Positions 1-9,591 are shown, counted from the first letter of the stretch. The stretch: DNA of 64,000 bases from Haladaptatus sp. DYF46 (GCF_021083305.1 NZ_JAJFAY010000001.1:1736001-1800000); one strand, 5' to 3'. The notes: generated by a model from the sequence alone, not told the origin. Program-made: numbers and translations.

Positions 1-565
1 CACCCTCGAACGCCGAGGTGGGGACGAACGTCGCGTCGTCGGACTTGAAGTTGACCTGCTTCAGGAGCTTCGAAACCTGCTCTTTGACGTCGTTGTAGGT
101 GTCTTCCTTGTAGTCGACGACGTCCATCTTGTTGACCGCGATGATGAGCTCGTTGATACCGAGCGTCTTCGAGAGGAAGACGTGCTCTTGGGTCTGTGGC
201 GCGACACCGTCGTCGGCGGCGACGACGAGAACCGCGTTGTCGGCTTGGCTCGCACCCGTGATCATGTTCTTCACGAAGTCACGGTGGCCCGGACAGTCGA
301 CGATGGTGAAGTAGTACTCGTCGGTGTCGAACTCCTGATGGGCGATGTCGATGGTGACACCACGCTCTCGCTCCTCCGCGAGGTTGTCCATCACGTAGGC
401 GAACTCGAAGCCGCCCTTACCCTTCTCTTCCGCTTCTTCGCGGTGCTGTTCGATTACGTGCTCCGGGACGCTCCCTGTCTCGAAGAGGAGTCGCCCGACC
501 ATCGTGCTTTTACCGTGGTCGACGTGGCCGATGACGGCCAAGTTCTGGTGTGGTTTGTCGCTCAT
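1..565 (-). CDS. tuf: Translation elongation factor 1-alpha (aEF-1A), C-terminus outside the window
   Basis: GTPase that delivers aminoacyl-tRNA to the ribosomal A site. The visible N-terminal 188 residues carry the complete G-domain signature: P-loop GHVDHGKS at residues 13-20, the switch I region after [15 protein letters not shown] (G3) and NKMD (G4). The family is about 420 residues, so roughly half the gene lies beyond position 1. The start ATG at 565 gives MSDKPHQNL, the usual haloarchaeal N-terminus. It is the last visible gene of the minus-strand translation cluster and is preceded by its own TATA-like element near 615-624. Confidence 0.97.
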   Translation of the reverse strand, partial: MSDKPHQNLAVIGHVDHGKSTMVGRLLFETGSVPEHVIEQHREEAEEKGKGGFEFAYVMDNLAEERERGVTIDIAHQEFDTDEYYFTIVDCPGHRDFVKNMITGASQADNAVLVVAADDGVAPQTQEHVFLSKTLGINELIIAVNKMDVVDYKEDTYNDVKEQVSKLLKQVNFKSDDATFVPTSAFEG

Positions 566-614
566 TGTATATCTCACGCGCAGATGCGCTCTGGAGGAAT
601 TATTTGGCAGAAGC

Positions 615-624
615 GGTTAAAACC
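615..624 (-). promoter_or_regulatory. TATA-like promoter element of the EF-1alpha gene
   Basis: The near-palindromic GGTTTTAACC (minus strand) lies about 50-60 nt before the EF-1alpha start, in an AT-enriched part of an otherwise GC-rich gap. It matches haloarchaeal TATA boxes and implies a 5' leader of about 25 nt. Inferred from sequence only. Confidence 0.5.
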
Positions 625-710
625 ATTTCGATACGCTATGCAGGCCATCTCGCCGCCGTCTGGCGGTTAATGGCAACAGATGTCATGGTGGAACGGAACA
701 CGGACGGTCG

Positions 711-1661
711 TCACGACTCCCGGTCGAGACGGGTCACATCGGCCAAAACGGCGGTGGCGGTTTCGTCGCCGCCGGCACCGCGGCCGCTGATGTTCAACTG
801 TCCCGCGTGTTTCGTCTCGAACTGGACGATGTTTCTCGTTCCCGAGACCGCAAGCGTCCCGTTTTCGGGTACCAGACGTGGACCGACGCTGACCCCGTTC
901 GGGGACACTTCGCCGACCAACCGAATCGTCCATCCGTCCTCCGCCGCGAGTTCGAGCGCGCTTCCCGGCAGGTCTCGGATGCCCTCGATGTCGGCGTCCG
1001 CAATCGTGTAGCCTCCGTCGAACAGCACGTTCGCGAGGATGGCACATTTCAGGGCGGCGTCGGTGCCGTCGACGTCGAACGACGGGTCGGCCTCCGCGAC
1101 GCCGAGGTCCTGTGCTTCAGCGAGGACGTGTTCGTAGCTCAGCCCCTCGGTCGCCATTCGCGAGAGGACGAAGTTGGCGGTTCCGTTGAGGACGCCGCGA
1201 ACCGCCGTGACGTTCTCGGTGCCGACGTCGGTGATAGTCGAGAGGACGGGAATCGCACCGCCGACGGTCGCCTCGAAGAGGAGGCCTCCCTCGCTGTCGC
1301 GTTCGAGTTCGCGCAGTTCGTCGTAGCGCTCCGCGACGGGACCCTTGTTCGCCAGCACGACGTGTCGGTCGGTCGCGAAGGCTTCGCGTGCGTGGTCGAA
1401 TCCGGGTTGTGCGTCCCCGAGCGTCGTCGGCGTCGCCTCGACTAACACGTCGTACCCGCTTTCCAGTGCGGTTTGCGGGTCGGCGTCCCCGACGGTGCCG
1501 TCGCTGGCCTTGCGTTCGAGCGTGTCCGCCACGTCGATGCCGCTCTCGTCCACGACCGCACCCGACGAATCCGTCAGCGCCGTTACGGTGTGTCCGTACT
1601 CCCCCGCCAGTTCGACGACGGACCGACCGACGGCACCCGCACCGAACACGGCGATTTTCAT
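711..1661 (-). CDS. hom: Homoserine dehydrogenase
   Basis: NAD(P)H-dependent reduction of aspartate semialdehyde to homoserine, the branch point to threonine and methionine. The 316-residue protein starts MKIAVFGAGAVGRS (Rossmann GxGxxG at residues 7-12) and contains the catalytic-domain region with VLNGTANFVLSRM and the EADPSFDVDGTDAA motif typical of this enzyme. The open frame extends upstream, but the ATG at 1661 is chosen because it gives the Rossmann N-terminus and overlaps the preceding ACT-domain gene in an ATGA junction. The enzyme is short and lacks a C-terminal ACT domain; the neighbouring gene probably supplies it in trans. Confidence 0.93.
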   Translation of the reverse strand: MKIAVFGAGAVGRSVVELAGEYGHTVTALTDSSGAVVDESGIDVADTLERKASDGTVGDADPQTALESGYDVLVEATPTTLGDAQPGFDHAREAFATDRHVVLANKGPVAERYDELRELERDSEGGLLFEATVGGAIPVLSTITDVGTENVTAVRGVLNGTANFVLSRMATEGLSYEHVLAEAQDLGVAEADPSFDVDGTDAALKCAILANVLFDGGYTIADADIEGIRDLPGSALELAAEDGWTIRLVGEVSPNGVSVGPRLVPENGTLAVSGTRNIVQFETKHAGQLNISGRGAGGDETATAVLADVTRLDRES

Positions 1662-2197
1662 GCGGCTTCCTCCCCATCGGTCAGCGGTCCGATGACGCGT
1701 AACTCCTTCTCGTCGGCGACCGAATCCACGGTATCGAGGACGTCGCGCGTGTCGGCCGAATCGGTGGCGAGGCGCAACCGGGCGCTCGATACGTCGCCCG
1801 TTCCTTCGGGTGCGGACAGCGAAATATCGACCACGGACGCGTTCGATTCCGTCGTAATCCGGGAGAGGGTATCCGACACGTCGGTGTCGATGATGTGTCC
1901 GGTGAGAATCACCGTGACCTCCTCGTCGTATCGCTCCGCCCCTGCGCGAATGACGTTGATGCTCGCCGTTCGGAGCGCGGAAACGATGGTGTCGAAGCGG
2001 TTGGGGTGACACTCGAAATCGACTTCGACCGGAATGTTGCCGCGAGGGGTAAGCGACCCGCGTTCGTGAAAGACACTGAGTAAGTTGCCGCCGTAGTCGG
2101 CAATGGGTTCGAGGGCCCGGAGCAGTTCGCCCGGTTCGTCCGAGAGTTCCAATCGAACCGTATACGCCTGCACCGGTCCGCCGCCGTGGTCGGTCAT
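1658..2197 (-). CDS. ACT-domain amino-acid-binding regulatory protein, partner of homoserine dehydrogenase
   Basis: A 179-residue protein with two ACT-like halves. The first (about residues 10-90) contains SDEPGELLRALEPIADYGGN, the second (about 93-165) TVILTGHIIDTDVSDTLSRI. ACT domains bind amino acids and allosterically control biosynthetic enzymes. Its stop overlaps the hom start by 4 nt, so the two are translationally coupled; I infer that it senses threonine or another end product for Hom. A GGTTTATTG box at about 2223-2231 (minus strand) sits 26-34 nt before the ATG, consistent with a leaderless transcript. Confidence 0.88.
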   Translation of the reverse strand: MTDHGGGPVQAYTVRLELSDEPGELLRALEPIADYGGNLLSVFHERGSLTPRGNIPVEVDFECHPNRFDTIVSALRTASINVIRAGAERYDEEVTVILTGHIIDTDVSDTLSRITTESNASVVDISLSAPEGTGDVSSARLRLATDSADTRDVLDTVDSVADEKELRVIGPLTDGEEAA

Positions 2198-2381
2198 ACT
2201 GACAGGATTGGGGGACGGGGAGCAATAAACCTTCAGTCGGGCGCAAAATTCTCCAATCGAAGGAGGGTAACGGGATGCAACGGAGACGAACGGTACGAGA
2301 CCGAGATTAGTCCGATCCTATGACATGCGTTAACGGGGTCGTAGTAATATCCCTCGACCGTGAACGCCAAGTCGGTGATAG

Positions 2382-2528
2382 ATGATGCAATTTACCGATG
2401 CCATCGGTGCGAGTAGTACCAGTGCGACCCGGAATCACGTGTGTGCGTTCTGCCAAACGGCGTTCGATAGCCGCGAACGCGTCTGCCCCGTGTGCGATGC
2501 GGAAATCGTCTTCCGGGGTGACCGATAG
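2382..2528 (+). CDS. CxxC zinc-finger microprotein (48 aa)
   Basis: A 48-codon frame with two CxxC knuckles: CAFC at residues 21-24 and CPVC at 35-38, followed by a short D-A-E-I-V-F strand, the layout of a one-zinc ribbon. Haloarchaea encode many CPxCG-type zinc microproteins under 70 aa, often missed by gene finders. A TATA-like AGTAATATCC lies about 30-40 nt upstream. Two ATG codons are adjacent, so the start could be codon 1 or 2. No function is assigned; candidate roles are regulation or adaptor binding. Confidence 0.72.
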   Translation: MMQFTDAIGASSTSATRNHVCAFCQTAFDSRERVCPVCDAEIVFRGDR

Positions 2529-2737
2529 CTGAGCGCAGTAGTCCAAATCGGATACTCGACGGGACAGAGACGCGACTGAGTGGACGATACCGCAGAAACC
2601 GATACATGCTGTTCTTATGTACCCCTGACCGCGAGATGCATCTCAGCGCACCCATAGCGGGGAGACGGGAGAAATCACTCGGCCGATTCCGGCGACGGCA
2701 CAAAAGATCGCGGTTCGAGAGCGTCGCGCGGCGTCGA

Positions 2738-4924
2738 TTAGAAGTAATCGACGGCCTGCGGCAGTTCCAACTTCATACCTTTGCGCTCGCGGATCTCCAT
2801 GATGGTCTCGGGTTGGAGATTGTCCGCCATGACGCGGAATCCGGCGTTCTCCGTGTTCCACGACGCACGACCTTCCGTCGCACTGCGGATGTCCGAGGAG
2901 AACCCGATCATCTCGTCGACGGGCGCGATACCTTCGACGACCATGAGGTCACCTTCTTGGTACATGTCGTCCACGCGGCCACGGCGACCCTGAATCTCGC
3001 CGGACGCGGCGCCCATGTGTTCGTTCGGCACGTCGATACGGACGTTCTGAATCGGTTCGAGGAGTTTGACGTGACCGTGGATGAGTGCGTTGTGCACTGC
3101 CTGCCGGACCGCAGGGATGACCTGTGCCGGACCACGGTGGATGGTGTCCTCGTGGAGACGCGCGTCGTGGAGTTTGATGAGCGTCCCCTGTACGGGTTCT
3201 CCCGCAAGCGGACCGTCGTCGAGCGCCTCCGTGAGGCCCTCGATGACGAGTTCCATCGTCTCGTTCAGGTGCTGGATACCCTTCGTGTCGTCGATGAGGA
3301 TGTTCGTCCCGTGGATGTGTTCGACGTTCTGGCTGGTGTCCTTGTCCATGCCGGCTTCCTGCAGAACCTCACGCCGTTCCTGCTCGGGCATGTCCATCGA
3401 CACCTCGCCGAGTCGAACCTTTTCGACGATATCTTCGCTGAGGGGTTCGACGGTGATGTAGAACCGGTTGTGGCGGTTCGGGGAGATACCTTCGACTTCG
3501 GTGGTCGCCCCTTGGACCTGTTCGCGGAAGACGACGATGGGTTCACCAGTCGTCACCGGGATACCCTGATTACGCTCGATACGCTGGGTGATGACTTCGA
3601 GGTGGAGTTCACCCTGTCCGCTGATCAGGTGTTCTCCCGTGTCCTCGTTGATATCGATCTGGATGGTCGGGTCTTCCTTGGAGACCTGTCGAAGCGTTTC
3701 GATGAGTTTCGGCAGGTCGTCCATGCTCTTCGCCTCGACGGACTTCGTGATGACGGGTTCGCTGATGTGCTCGATGGACTCGAACGGTGTCATCTCCACG
3801 CTCGATACCGTGGAACCGGCGATGGCGTCTTTCAGACCGGTGACGGCCGCGATGTTCCCTGCCGGGACGCGCTCCACTTCCTCGCGCTCGCCACCCATGT
3901 AGATGCCGACGCTCTGGACGCGGTTCGTTCCGACGGTTCCCGAGATGTAGAGGTCTTGGCCTTTCTCCAGCGTACCGGAGAAGACACGACCGGCGGAGAT
4001 TTCGCCGGCGTGCGGGTCGATACCGATGTCGGTGACCATCAGGACGACTTCGCCGTCCGGGTCGACGAGTCGCATCTGCTCGGCGAGTTCGGACTCGTCG
4101 TCGCCACGCCAGACGCGCGGGATACGACGGGGCTGAGCCTCGATGGGGTCCGGGAAGTGCTCACAGACCATGTCGAGGATGACGTCCGACAGCGGCGTCT
4201 TCTCGTGAAGCTCTTGGCGCTTGTCGTTGCGTTCGAGGTCCATGATGTCCGCGAAGTCCATGCCCGTCGCTTGCATCGACGGCATGGAGACACCCCACTT
4301 GTAGAGCGCCGACCCGAACCCGACGGTTCCGTCTTCGACGGAGACGGTCCAGTCGTCCACGTCGTCCATGTCCTCGGTCATGCCGCGAATCAGCTCGTTC
4401 ACGTCGTCGATGACGTTGAGCAGGCGGCGTTGCATCTCCTCGGGACCCTCTTGGAGTTCCGAGATGAGTCGGTCGACCTTGTTGATGAACAGGGTCGGCT
4501 TAACGCCCTCGCGGAGCGCCTGTCGAACGACCGTCTCCGTCTGTGGCATCGCGCCCTCGACGGCGTCGACGACGACAAGCGCACCGTCGACGGCGCGCAT
4601 CGCACGGGTCACGTCGCCTCCGAAGTCGACGTGGCCCGGCGTGTCGATGAGGTTGATGAGGTGGTCTTCGCCCTCGTACTCGTGAGTCATCGAGACGTTG
4701 GCCGCGTCGATGGTGATACCGCGCTCCTGTTCGTCCTCCTCCGTGTCCATCATCAGCTGGGTGGCTTCGCCTTGGTCGGCGATCATGCCCGCACCGGCGA
4801 GGAGGTTGTCCGTCAGCGTCGTCTTGCCGTGGTCGACGTGGGCGGCGATGGCGATGTTCCGGATTCGCTCCGGGTTGTCCATAAGCCGCTCACACTGTTC
4901 GACGATCTTCTTTCGTCTACCCAT
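2738..4924 (-). CDS. fusA: Translation elongation factor 2 (aEF-2)
   Basis: The ribosomal translocase GTPase, full length at 728 residues. P-loop AHVDHGKT is at residues 28-35, followed by ERGITID (switch I), DTPGHVDF (G3) and NKVD (G4). The domain IV loop contains [10 protein letters not shown], whose histidine at about residue 596 is the expected diphthamide site and diphtheria-toxin target. C-terminal domain V is intact. The ATG at 4924 gives [10 protein letters not shown], standard for archaea, with a very short or absent leader. It lies between S7/S12 and EF-1alpha on the same strand, but a plus-strand gene interrupts the row. Confidence 0.98.
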   Translation of the reverse strand: MGRRKKIVEQCERLMDNPERIRNIAIAAHVDHGKTTLTDNLLAGAGMIADQGEATQLMMDTEEDEQERGITIDAANVSMTHEYEGEDHLINLIDTPGHVDFGGDVTRAMRAVDGALVVVDAVEGAMPQTETVVRQALREGVKPTLFINKVDRLISELQEGPEEMQRRLLNVIDDVNELIRGMTEDMDDVDDWTVSVEDGTVGFGSALYKWGVSMPSMQATGMDFADIMDLERNDKRQELHEKTPLSDVILDMVCEHFPDPIEAQPRRIPRVWRGDDESELAEQMRLVDPDGEVVLMVTDIGIDPHAGEISAGRVFSGTLEKGQDLYISGTVGTNRVQSVGIYMGGEREEVERVPAGNIAAVTGLKDAIAGSTVSSVEMTPFESIEHISEPVITKSVEAKSMDDLPKLIETLRQVSKEDPTIQIDINEDTGEHLISGQGELHLEVITQRIERNQGIPVTTGEPIVVFREQVQGATTEVEGISPNRHNRFYITVEPLSEDIVEKVRLGEVSMDMPEQERREVLQEAGMDKDTSQNVEHIHGTNILIDDTKGIQHLNETMELVIEGLTEALDDGPLAGEPVQGTLIKLHDARLHEDTIHRGPAQVIPAVRQAVHNALIHGHVKLLEPIQNVRIDVPNEHMGAASGEIQGRRGRVDDMYQEGDLMVVEGIAPVDEMIGFSSDIRSATEGRASWNTENAGFRVMADNLQPETIMEIRERKGMKLELPQAVDYF

Positions 4925-5065
4925 ATATGGGTATCCCTACCTGTACGAGGTTGAAAAGCGTAGTGTTTTCCCGCCCGAAAAACGGCCGGAAACGGTCCAT
5001 TTCCCTGCTAAACAGTCACATATGGCACAAGAGTAATGGCCGTGTAGGCCGTGCCAACAACACGC

Positions 5066-5824
5066 ATGGATATTCGAGTACACGGTTTGACGTCCCCGAG
5101 CCCGTTCCTCAGCGCTTCCGATATCTTCGAAACCGAGCTCGACCTCGAACGACCGGTTCACGTCCGCGTTCGCGACGACCCCGACGAACGAACGTGGACC
5201 GCCCATCCCGACGACCACCACGTCCTCAACATCTCTCGGCAGGCCGCGACCAGCGTCATGGCCCGGGAACTCGCGCTCCACGAGTACTCCCACATGGCGC
5301 GTAACGAACAGGACCATCCCTCGCACACCCAGTCCACCGCCGAGGCGCTGTTCCTCGCGTTCGCCGGTCGGTCGGTCGAACGTCGGAAGCTCACCCACTG
5401 CTACCAGATCGCGAACCACATGAAGGACATCTACGCCGACGATATCACGCTCCGCGTCGGCCCGAGCGACAAACTCGTCACGTTCCTCGAATCGGAACTC
5501 GCAACGGCCGTCGCGGACCGCCCCGCCGAGGTTCGTGGACGACGGCTGACCGCCACGTCCGACCCGGAAATGACCGCCGTCAACGCAGCCTTCGCTCTCG
5601 CAATGGTCGAGCGCCACGACCTCGTCCCGCGCGATCACCGACTCTACGACCTCGCCCGCACCGCCTCGCGCGACGCACCGACCGTGGACGTACAGGGGTT
5701 CAAATACCGATTCCTCTCGCTGTCGGATGACCCGACCGAGAGCGAATACAGGAAAACCCTCGTGGACACCGCTCGGGAGTACGTTCTCGGAAGCGGGAAC
5801 GCACCCGAACGGGCCGCGGACTGA
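5066..5824 (+). CDS. DUF5781-like protein with an HEYSH metal-binding motif
   Basis: A 252-residue soluble protein starting MDIRVHGLTSP; the frame opens further up with a GTG at 5051, but the ATG at 5066 gives the natural N-terminus. The motif LALHEYSHMARN (about residues 72-83) resembles the HExxH zinc site of metallopeptidases, with Y as one of the x positions. Helical segments follow, with no signal peptide or membrane segment. I believe this is the haloarchaeal DUF5781 family next to EF-2, but cannot confirm the family name here. It is the only plus-strand gene inside the translation cluster. A peptidase role is plausible and unproven. Confidence 0.75.
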   Translation: MDIRVHGLTSPSPFLSASDIFETELDLERPVHVRVRDDPDERTWTAHPDDHHVLNISRQAATSVMARELALHEYSHMARNEQDHPSHTQSTAEALFLAFAGRSVERRKLTHCYQIANHMKDIYADDITLRVGPSDKLVTFLESELATAVADRPAEVRGRRLTATSDPEMTAVNAAFALAMVERHDLVPRDHRLYDLARTASRDAPTVDVQGFKYRFLSLSDDPTESEYRKTLVDTAREYVLGSGNAPERAAD

Positions 5825-5877
5825 AACACGGAGTCGAAACTCACGAACGGGATAAACGAGAGAATATCCGAGAGAAT

Positions 5878-6495
5878 TTAGCGGGCCGCGGCGGCGACGC
5901 GTTCTTTCTCTTCCTTCTGGTTGACCGCGTAGGTCTGCACGTCGTAGTCCGCAGCGCCGATGAGCTGGGACGCGAGTGCCTCCTCGGCATCGGTCGACGA
6001 CTTGAAGGATGCGCTGTGGGCACCTTCCGCGATGAATTTCAGGGCCTGGTCGACGCGACGCTGGGGAGCGACGTCGACCGCCTTCGGGACCGAGATACCG
6101 CCGTATTTCAGGCGAACCGTCTCCTCACGCGGAGCGGCGTTCTCGACGGCACGGACGAGAACCTGAACCGGGTTCTCCTCGGTGCGGTCGTGAACGATGT
6201 CGAACGCGCTGCGGACGATCTTCATCGTCTGCTGTTTCTTGCCCGTGTTCTCCTCCGTCTGCATGAGACGGTTGATGAGGCGCTCGACGATGCTGACCTC
6301 GCTCTTCTGGAACTGCTTCGATGCGTGGCGGCCCATCGTGTGCGCGACGGGCGTGATGGTGATGTAGCGCTCGGTGCTCGGGTCGCGGAAATCGATTTCC
6401 GAAACGTCCCACGTTCCGAACAGCTTCGCGGCCATCTCGTCGCCTTCGGTGCCGACTTCCTGTTCCGGCTCTGGTTGTTCTTCGTCTGCACTCAT
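5878..6495 (-). CDS. rpsG: 30S ribosomal protein S7
   Basis: A 205-residue archaeal S7 (uS7), the primary 16S rRNA 3'-domain binder and head-assembly nucleator. The acidic N-terminal extension (MSADEEQPEPEQ) is typical of halophiles. The core includes GRHASKQFQKSEVSIVERL, ENPVQVLVRAVENAAPREET and the conserved VAPQRRVDQALKF segment. It starts 2 nt after the S12 stop, so the pair is one transcription unit led by rpsL, as in the classical str operon. It ends facing the DUF5781-like gene across a 53-nt gap. Confidence 0.97.
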   Translation of the reverse strand: MSADEEQPEPEQEVGTEGDEMAAKLFGTWDVSEIDFRDPSTERYITITPVAHTMGRHASKQFQKSEVSIVERLINRLMQTEENTGKKQQTMKIVRSAFDIVHDRTEENPVQVLVRAVENAAPREETVRLKYGGISVPKAVDVAPQRRVDQALKFIAEGAHSASFKSSTDAEEALASQLIGAADYDVQTYAVNQKEEKERVAAAAR

Positions 6496-6497
6496 GG

Positions 6498-6926
6498 TTA
6501 TCGGACCGGTTTCTCCGCGTTTCCGCGAACCAGTTCTTTCAGGCTCACGCCGTTGACCTTCTCGACCTTGTAGTTGACACCGGAGATGTCACCCATCGCA
6601 CGACCTTTCGCACCGCCGATACCGGCGATGGTGACCTCGTCGTGTTCGTCGATGAACGAAATCGCACCGTCGCCGGGACAGAACGCGGAGACTTGCTTTC
6701 CGTTCTTGATGAGCTGGACACGGACACATTTCCGGATCGCGGAGTTGGGCTGTTTTGCCTCGATGCCCACTTTCTCCAGCACGATACCTCGGCCCTGCGG
6801 CGCGCCTTCGAGGGGGTCGGATTTCTCCCCGAGACCGCGCTCACGTCGGGCGTAATCGGAGTCAGACCACCGATGCTTCTGGCGGTCCTTCTTCAGCTTA
6901 CGAGCTGCGTACTTGCCGTTCGCCAT
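6498..6926 (-). CDS. rpsL: 30S ribosomal protein S12
   Basis: A 142-residue uS12, the decoding-centre protein. Motifs include [24 protein letters not shown] and [20 protein letters not shown], the archaeal/eukaryotic form with the universally conserved PNSA-R loop. It precedes rpsG by 2 nt. A TATA-like ACTTAAGC at 6951-6958 lies 25-32 nt before the ATG, indicating a leaderless transcript that starts here, separately from the upstream rpo genes. Confidence 0.97.
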   Translation of the reverse strand: MANGKYAARKLKKDRQKHRWSDSDYARRERGLGEKSDPLEGAPQGRGIVLEKVGIEAKQPNSAIRKCVRVQLIKNGKQVSAFCPGDGAISFIDEHDEVTIAGIGGAKGRAMGDISGVNYKVEKVNGVSLKELVRGNAEKPVR

Positions 6927-6950
6927 ATGCAGTGGACTATCCGACGAAGG

Positions 6951-6958
6951 TACTTAAG
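6951..6958 (-). promoter_or_regulatory. TATA-like promoter of the rpsL-rpsG unit
   Basis: The minus strand reads GCTTAAGT, centred about 28 nt upstream of the rpsL ATG at 6926. This is the spacing expected between a haloarchaeal TATA box and the first base of a leaderless message. Confidence 0.55.
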
Positions 6959-7077
6959 CGTCCCCTTTTGGAAGCGGCGAAACGCCCGCAGGTCGCTCGA
7001 AAGGGGTCGATAAAGCGATTTGAAAGCGTTTCAGTGATTCTAAGCCGAGCCAACGGTTTCGTTCGAACCGAACCGTG

Positions 7078-7647
7078 TCATCGGCCCGTCGGGGAATCGG
7101 TCCCCAGCGACCGTGAAACGGCGTCCGCAAACCACCCGAACAGGACGAACAGCCACGCCACCGACAGCGAGACGCCGACGGCCACAGCGGCGAATTGGAC
7201 GCCGAGAGAACCCCGAAAGAGCACGCTCAAACCGAATCCGACGAGGTACGCCGCCATCAGCGGCCACCCGACGGCGACTCCGAGCAATCGCTCGACGTCA
7301 CGAAGCCACACCGGCGTCGTCGTCACGTCAAGTAGTTGAATCCAGAGCAGCAGCGAAACGACCGCAAACAGCGCAAGTGCGCGGTTCGAAGGTGCAAACA
7401 ACCAGCGCTTCCACGTCGAAGCCGAGTCCGAATCCCCTTCGACCACTTCGACGACCACCACTGCGACGACGTAGCTCACGACCACGGCACCGGTGACGAA
7501 TCCGAGTGTCCGCGGAACGACGCCGGATACTCCATACGCCGTCGTGACGTCCGCGTCCCGAACGATGAACCAGAGGAGCGGGTACAGAACGGCGACGAAC
7601 GGAAAGGCGAGCGCCCGGCGAGGACGGAGGAGGGAGCGGAGGCTCAT
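7078..7647 (-). CDS. Multi-pass membrane protein of unknown function
   Basis: A 189-residue hydrophobic protein. The start at 7647 (MSLRSLLRPRRALAF) gives a basic N-terminus followed by about five predicted membrane segments, near residues 12-30, 45-65, 90-110, 125-150 and 155-178. The frame stays open upstream of 7647, but those residues are polar and lie in a low-complexity intergenic tract. I recognise no domain. It sits between nusA and rpsL, a gap occupied by other genes or nothing in relatives, and is separated from nusA by a strong hairpin, so it is probably transcribed on its own. Confidence 0.72.
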   Translation of the reverse strand: MSLRSLLRPRRALAFPFVAVLYPLLWFIVRDADVTTAYGVSGVVPRTLGFVTGAVVVSYVVAVVVVEVVEGDSDSASTWKRWLFAPSNRALALFAVVSLLLWIQLLDVTTTPVWLRDVERLLGVAVGWPLMAAYLVGFGLSVLFRGSLGVQFAAVAVGVSLSVAWLFVLFGWFADAVSRSLGTDSPTGR

Positions 7648-7902
7648 ACCACGAAAATAGTGGTTATCTGAGATAAATCTTGATACGGAGACTACTCTCG
7701 GCGGGTGCGAACCGGCCATCCTCGGTACTCGGAGAACTGCCGATGTGCAGTTCGTCCGAACGTCCCAAAAATCAGCAATCTGTACAGCCGCCGCACCGAC
7801 GAACACTCGCCGCGAGCGGGAGCGTAGCGACCGGCGAGCGGGCCAAGCGACGACCAAAGCGAACGCAGTGAGCGGCGGGAGGAGCGCGGGCTTTTGGTCC
7901 AG
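7648..7902. other. Low-complexity intergenic tract between nusA and the membrane-protein gene
   Basis: No credible gene is seen. From about 7790 the sequence is rich in short GAGCG/GCGA words (for example around 7800-7885), which read as open frames in several phases and produce spurious Arg/Ser-rich ORFs. Together with the adjacent hairpin it forms one intergenic repeat-like block. A short AT-rich patch near 7660-7680 probably holds the promoter of the membrane-protein gene. Confidence 0.6.
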
Positions 7903-7973
7903 CTTTTGCCAGGGAGGTAGGCCGAGAGCGAGCGCAATTTGCGCTCGCTCTCGGCCCCCGACCGCAGCAAAAG
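7903..7973. repeat. Strong compound hairpin just downstream of nusA
   Basis: A perfect 16-bp inverted repeat (7920-7935 with 7941-7956, arms GGCCGAGAGCGAGCGC / GCGCTCGCTCTCGGCC, 5-nt loop AATTT) is enclosed by a second 7-bp pairing, CTTTTGC at 7903-7909 with GCAAAAG at 7967-7973. It starts 6 nt after the nusA stop on the minus strand. Possible roles are transcription termination or mRNA 3'-end stabilisation of the rpo operon, or an intergenic repeat. From memory similar tracts occur in other haloarchaeal genomes; this was not checked. Confidence 0.75.
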
Positions 7974-7978
7974 GTGGT

Positions 7979-8410
7979 TCAGGTCAACTGGATGTCGTCC
8001 ACCTCGAAGTGGCGCGCTACCAGCAGTTTCGCGGCCTCGATGTTGCGGCCGTTCGCCCCGATGGCGACGCCGGTGTCCTGCTGTGCCACCTCGGCGTAGG
8101 CCACCGTGTCGTCGTTCTCGCTGATGGTGACGTGCCGGACTTCCGCCGGGGCCAGCGCGTTGACCACGAACCGGTCCGGTTCGTCGGCATCCTCGACGAG
8201 TTCCACGTCCGCGCCGAGTTGGTCCTCGACGTTCCGAACGTGTTCGCCGCCCGGCCCGATGGCCTGTCCCATCTCGCCGGGTTTGACGACGAAGATGACG
8301 CGCTTTTCGTCGTCCTCACCGAGGACGATACAGTCCCGGGCCGTCGCGCCCGTTTCGTCCTCGAAGAGGGCGATGTACTGGCGGGCCGTGTCGGTGAGTG
8401 TGACCGTCAT
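7979..8410 (-). CDS. nusA: Archaeal NusA-family RNA-binding transcription factor
   Basis: A 143-residue protein consisting mainly of two KH-type folds. KH1 holds VVKPGEMGQAIGPGGEHVRN (about residues 41-60) and KH2 holds VAIGANGRNIEAAKLL (about 114-129). The archaeal protein lacks the polymerase-binding N-terminal and S1 domains of bacterial NusA. Its start overlaps the last base of the rpoA'' stop, so it is the distal gene of the RNA polymerase operon, as in most archaea. Confidence 0.95.
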   Translation of the reverse strand: MTVTLTDTARQYIALFEDETGATARDCIVLGEDDEKRVIFVVKPGEMGQAIGPGGEHVRNVEDQLGADVELVEDADEPDRFVVNALAPAEVRHVTISENDDTVAYAEVAQQDTGVAIGANGRNIEAAKLLVARHFEVDDIQLT

Positions 8411-9591
8411 CAGTCGGACGGTTCCGCGCCGCGACTGACCGAACCCATCCGGAGGTTCACGTCGCCCGTTCCGAGTTTGATCGGTTTGCCGACGATGACG
8501 TTCTCGATGACGCCGTTCAGGTCGTCGATTTCGCCGTGGATGGCGGCGTCGAGCAGGTGGTTCACCGTCACCTCGAACGCCGCACGTGCGAGGACGGACT
8601 CCTTGCTGCCCGAGATACCGTGGCGGCCGATGGACTCGATGGTTCCGCGGTTGGTCATGATGTCCGAGACCAACATTAGGTGTCGGACGTTCACGTCGTC
8701 GAGACCCTGTTCTTCCAGCGTGTCCATCGTCTCCTCGATGATGGATTCGCGCGCCGCCTCGACGCCGAGCGTTCGGTAAATCTCGTGGATGTTGTTACAC
8801 GTCGTCCGGGAGGCGTCGACGCCCTCGATTTCGAGCGCGTCGGCGAACGCCGACCCCTCGGTGTAGAGGACGAACTCCTCGCCCTCGTCGAGGGATTCGC
8901 GCCGAATGACGACGCGGGAAATCTCCTCGATGCCCTTGAAGACGATTTCGCGGAGTTCCTCGACCAACTGGAGGAGTCGTCGGTAACTCGGCTGGTCGGG
9001 ACCGAACTCGATGACCGACCCCTGCTGGGTCGTCTTGACGCCGAGGCTGTCCTCGATGGTGGAGGAAACCTCGTCGGGGGTGATCATCCGCTCTTCGAGC
9101 GTGTCCTCGTTCAGGTTGATGGACACGATCATGTCGGCGACGTTCGTCGAGATGTCGCCGAGTGCGAGGATTTTCGTCGCCTCGATGTTCCAGACGACTT
9201 CGTGAGCCTTCTCGCGGTTTTCGGCGTACTCGTCTTCGAGATACACCGTCATGATGGGCGTGTCGGGCGTCTTCCGTGCGTCCACCAGTTCGATGAGGCG
9301 CGGAAGCCCTTGGGTCACGTCCATCTCCGCCACACCCGCGTAGTGGAACGTGTTCATCGTCATCTGCGTTCCCGGTTCGCCGATGGACTGGGCGCTCACC
9401 GTCCCCACGGGGTCGAGCGGGTCGACGCGCGTGTCGAGGTAGCGGTGTTCGACCGCTTTGGCGATGTCCGTTACCTGTTCGAGCGAGACGCCATCGCGCG
9501 ATTCGACGGTATCGTACACTTCGTCCTTGAGTCGTCGGGGAAGTTCGGTGTCCTCGACGATGGCTTCCATATCGTTTGTTACGTTAGTCAT
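8410..9591 (-). CDS. rpoA2: DNA-directed RNA polymerase subunit A''
   Basis: The C-terminal part of the largest polymerase subunit, separate in archaea (393 residues). It contains the trigger-loop region with [27 protein letters not shown] interrupted only by normal variation, and the conserved ending [18 protein letters not shown]. It follows rpoA' after 44 nt and overlaps nusA by 1 nt. No intein or insertion is seen. The ATG at 9591 gives [11 protein letters not shown]; an alternative ATG lies seven codons in. Confidence 0.97.
   Translation of the reverse strand: MTNVTNDMEAIVEDTELPRRLKDEVYDTVESRDGVSLEQVTDIAKAVEHRYLDTRVDPLDPVGTVSAQSIGEPGTQMTMNTFHYAGVAEMDVTQGLPRLIELVDARKTPDTPIMTVYLEDEYAENREKAHEVVWNIEATKILALGDISTNVADMIVSINLNEDTLEERMITPDEVSSTIEDSLGVKTTQQGSVIEFGPDQPSYRRLLQLVEELREIVFKGIEEISRVVIRRESLDEGEEFVLYTEGSAFADALEIEGVDASRTTCNNIHEIYRTLGVEAARESIIEETMDTLEEQGLDDVNVRHLMLVSDIMTNRGTIESIGRHGISGSKESVLARAAFEVTVNHLLDAAIHGEIDDLNGVIENVIVGKPIKLGTGDVNLRMGSVSRGAEPSD

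Noticed and set aside
711..2246. Single 511-aa frame covering ACT gene and hom
   Set aside because: The upstream part is out of frame with the ACT protein; hom properly starts at 1661.
2606..4954. 782-aa open frame opposite EF-2
   Set aside because: It is the antisense shadow of the EF-2 gene. GC-rich third positions keep the opposite frame open; its His/Asp-rich translation has no domain.
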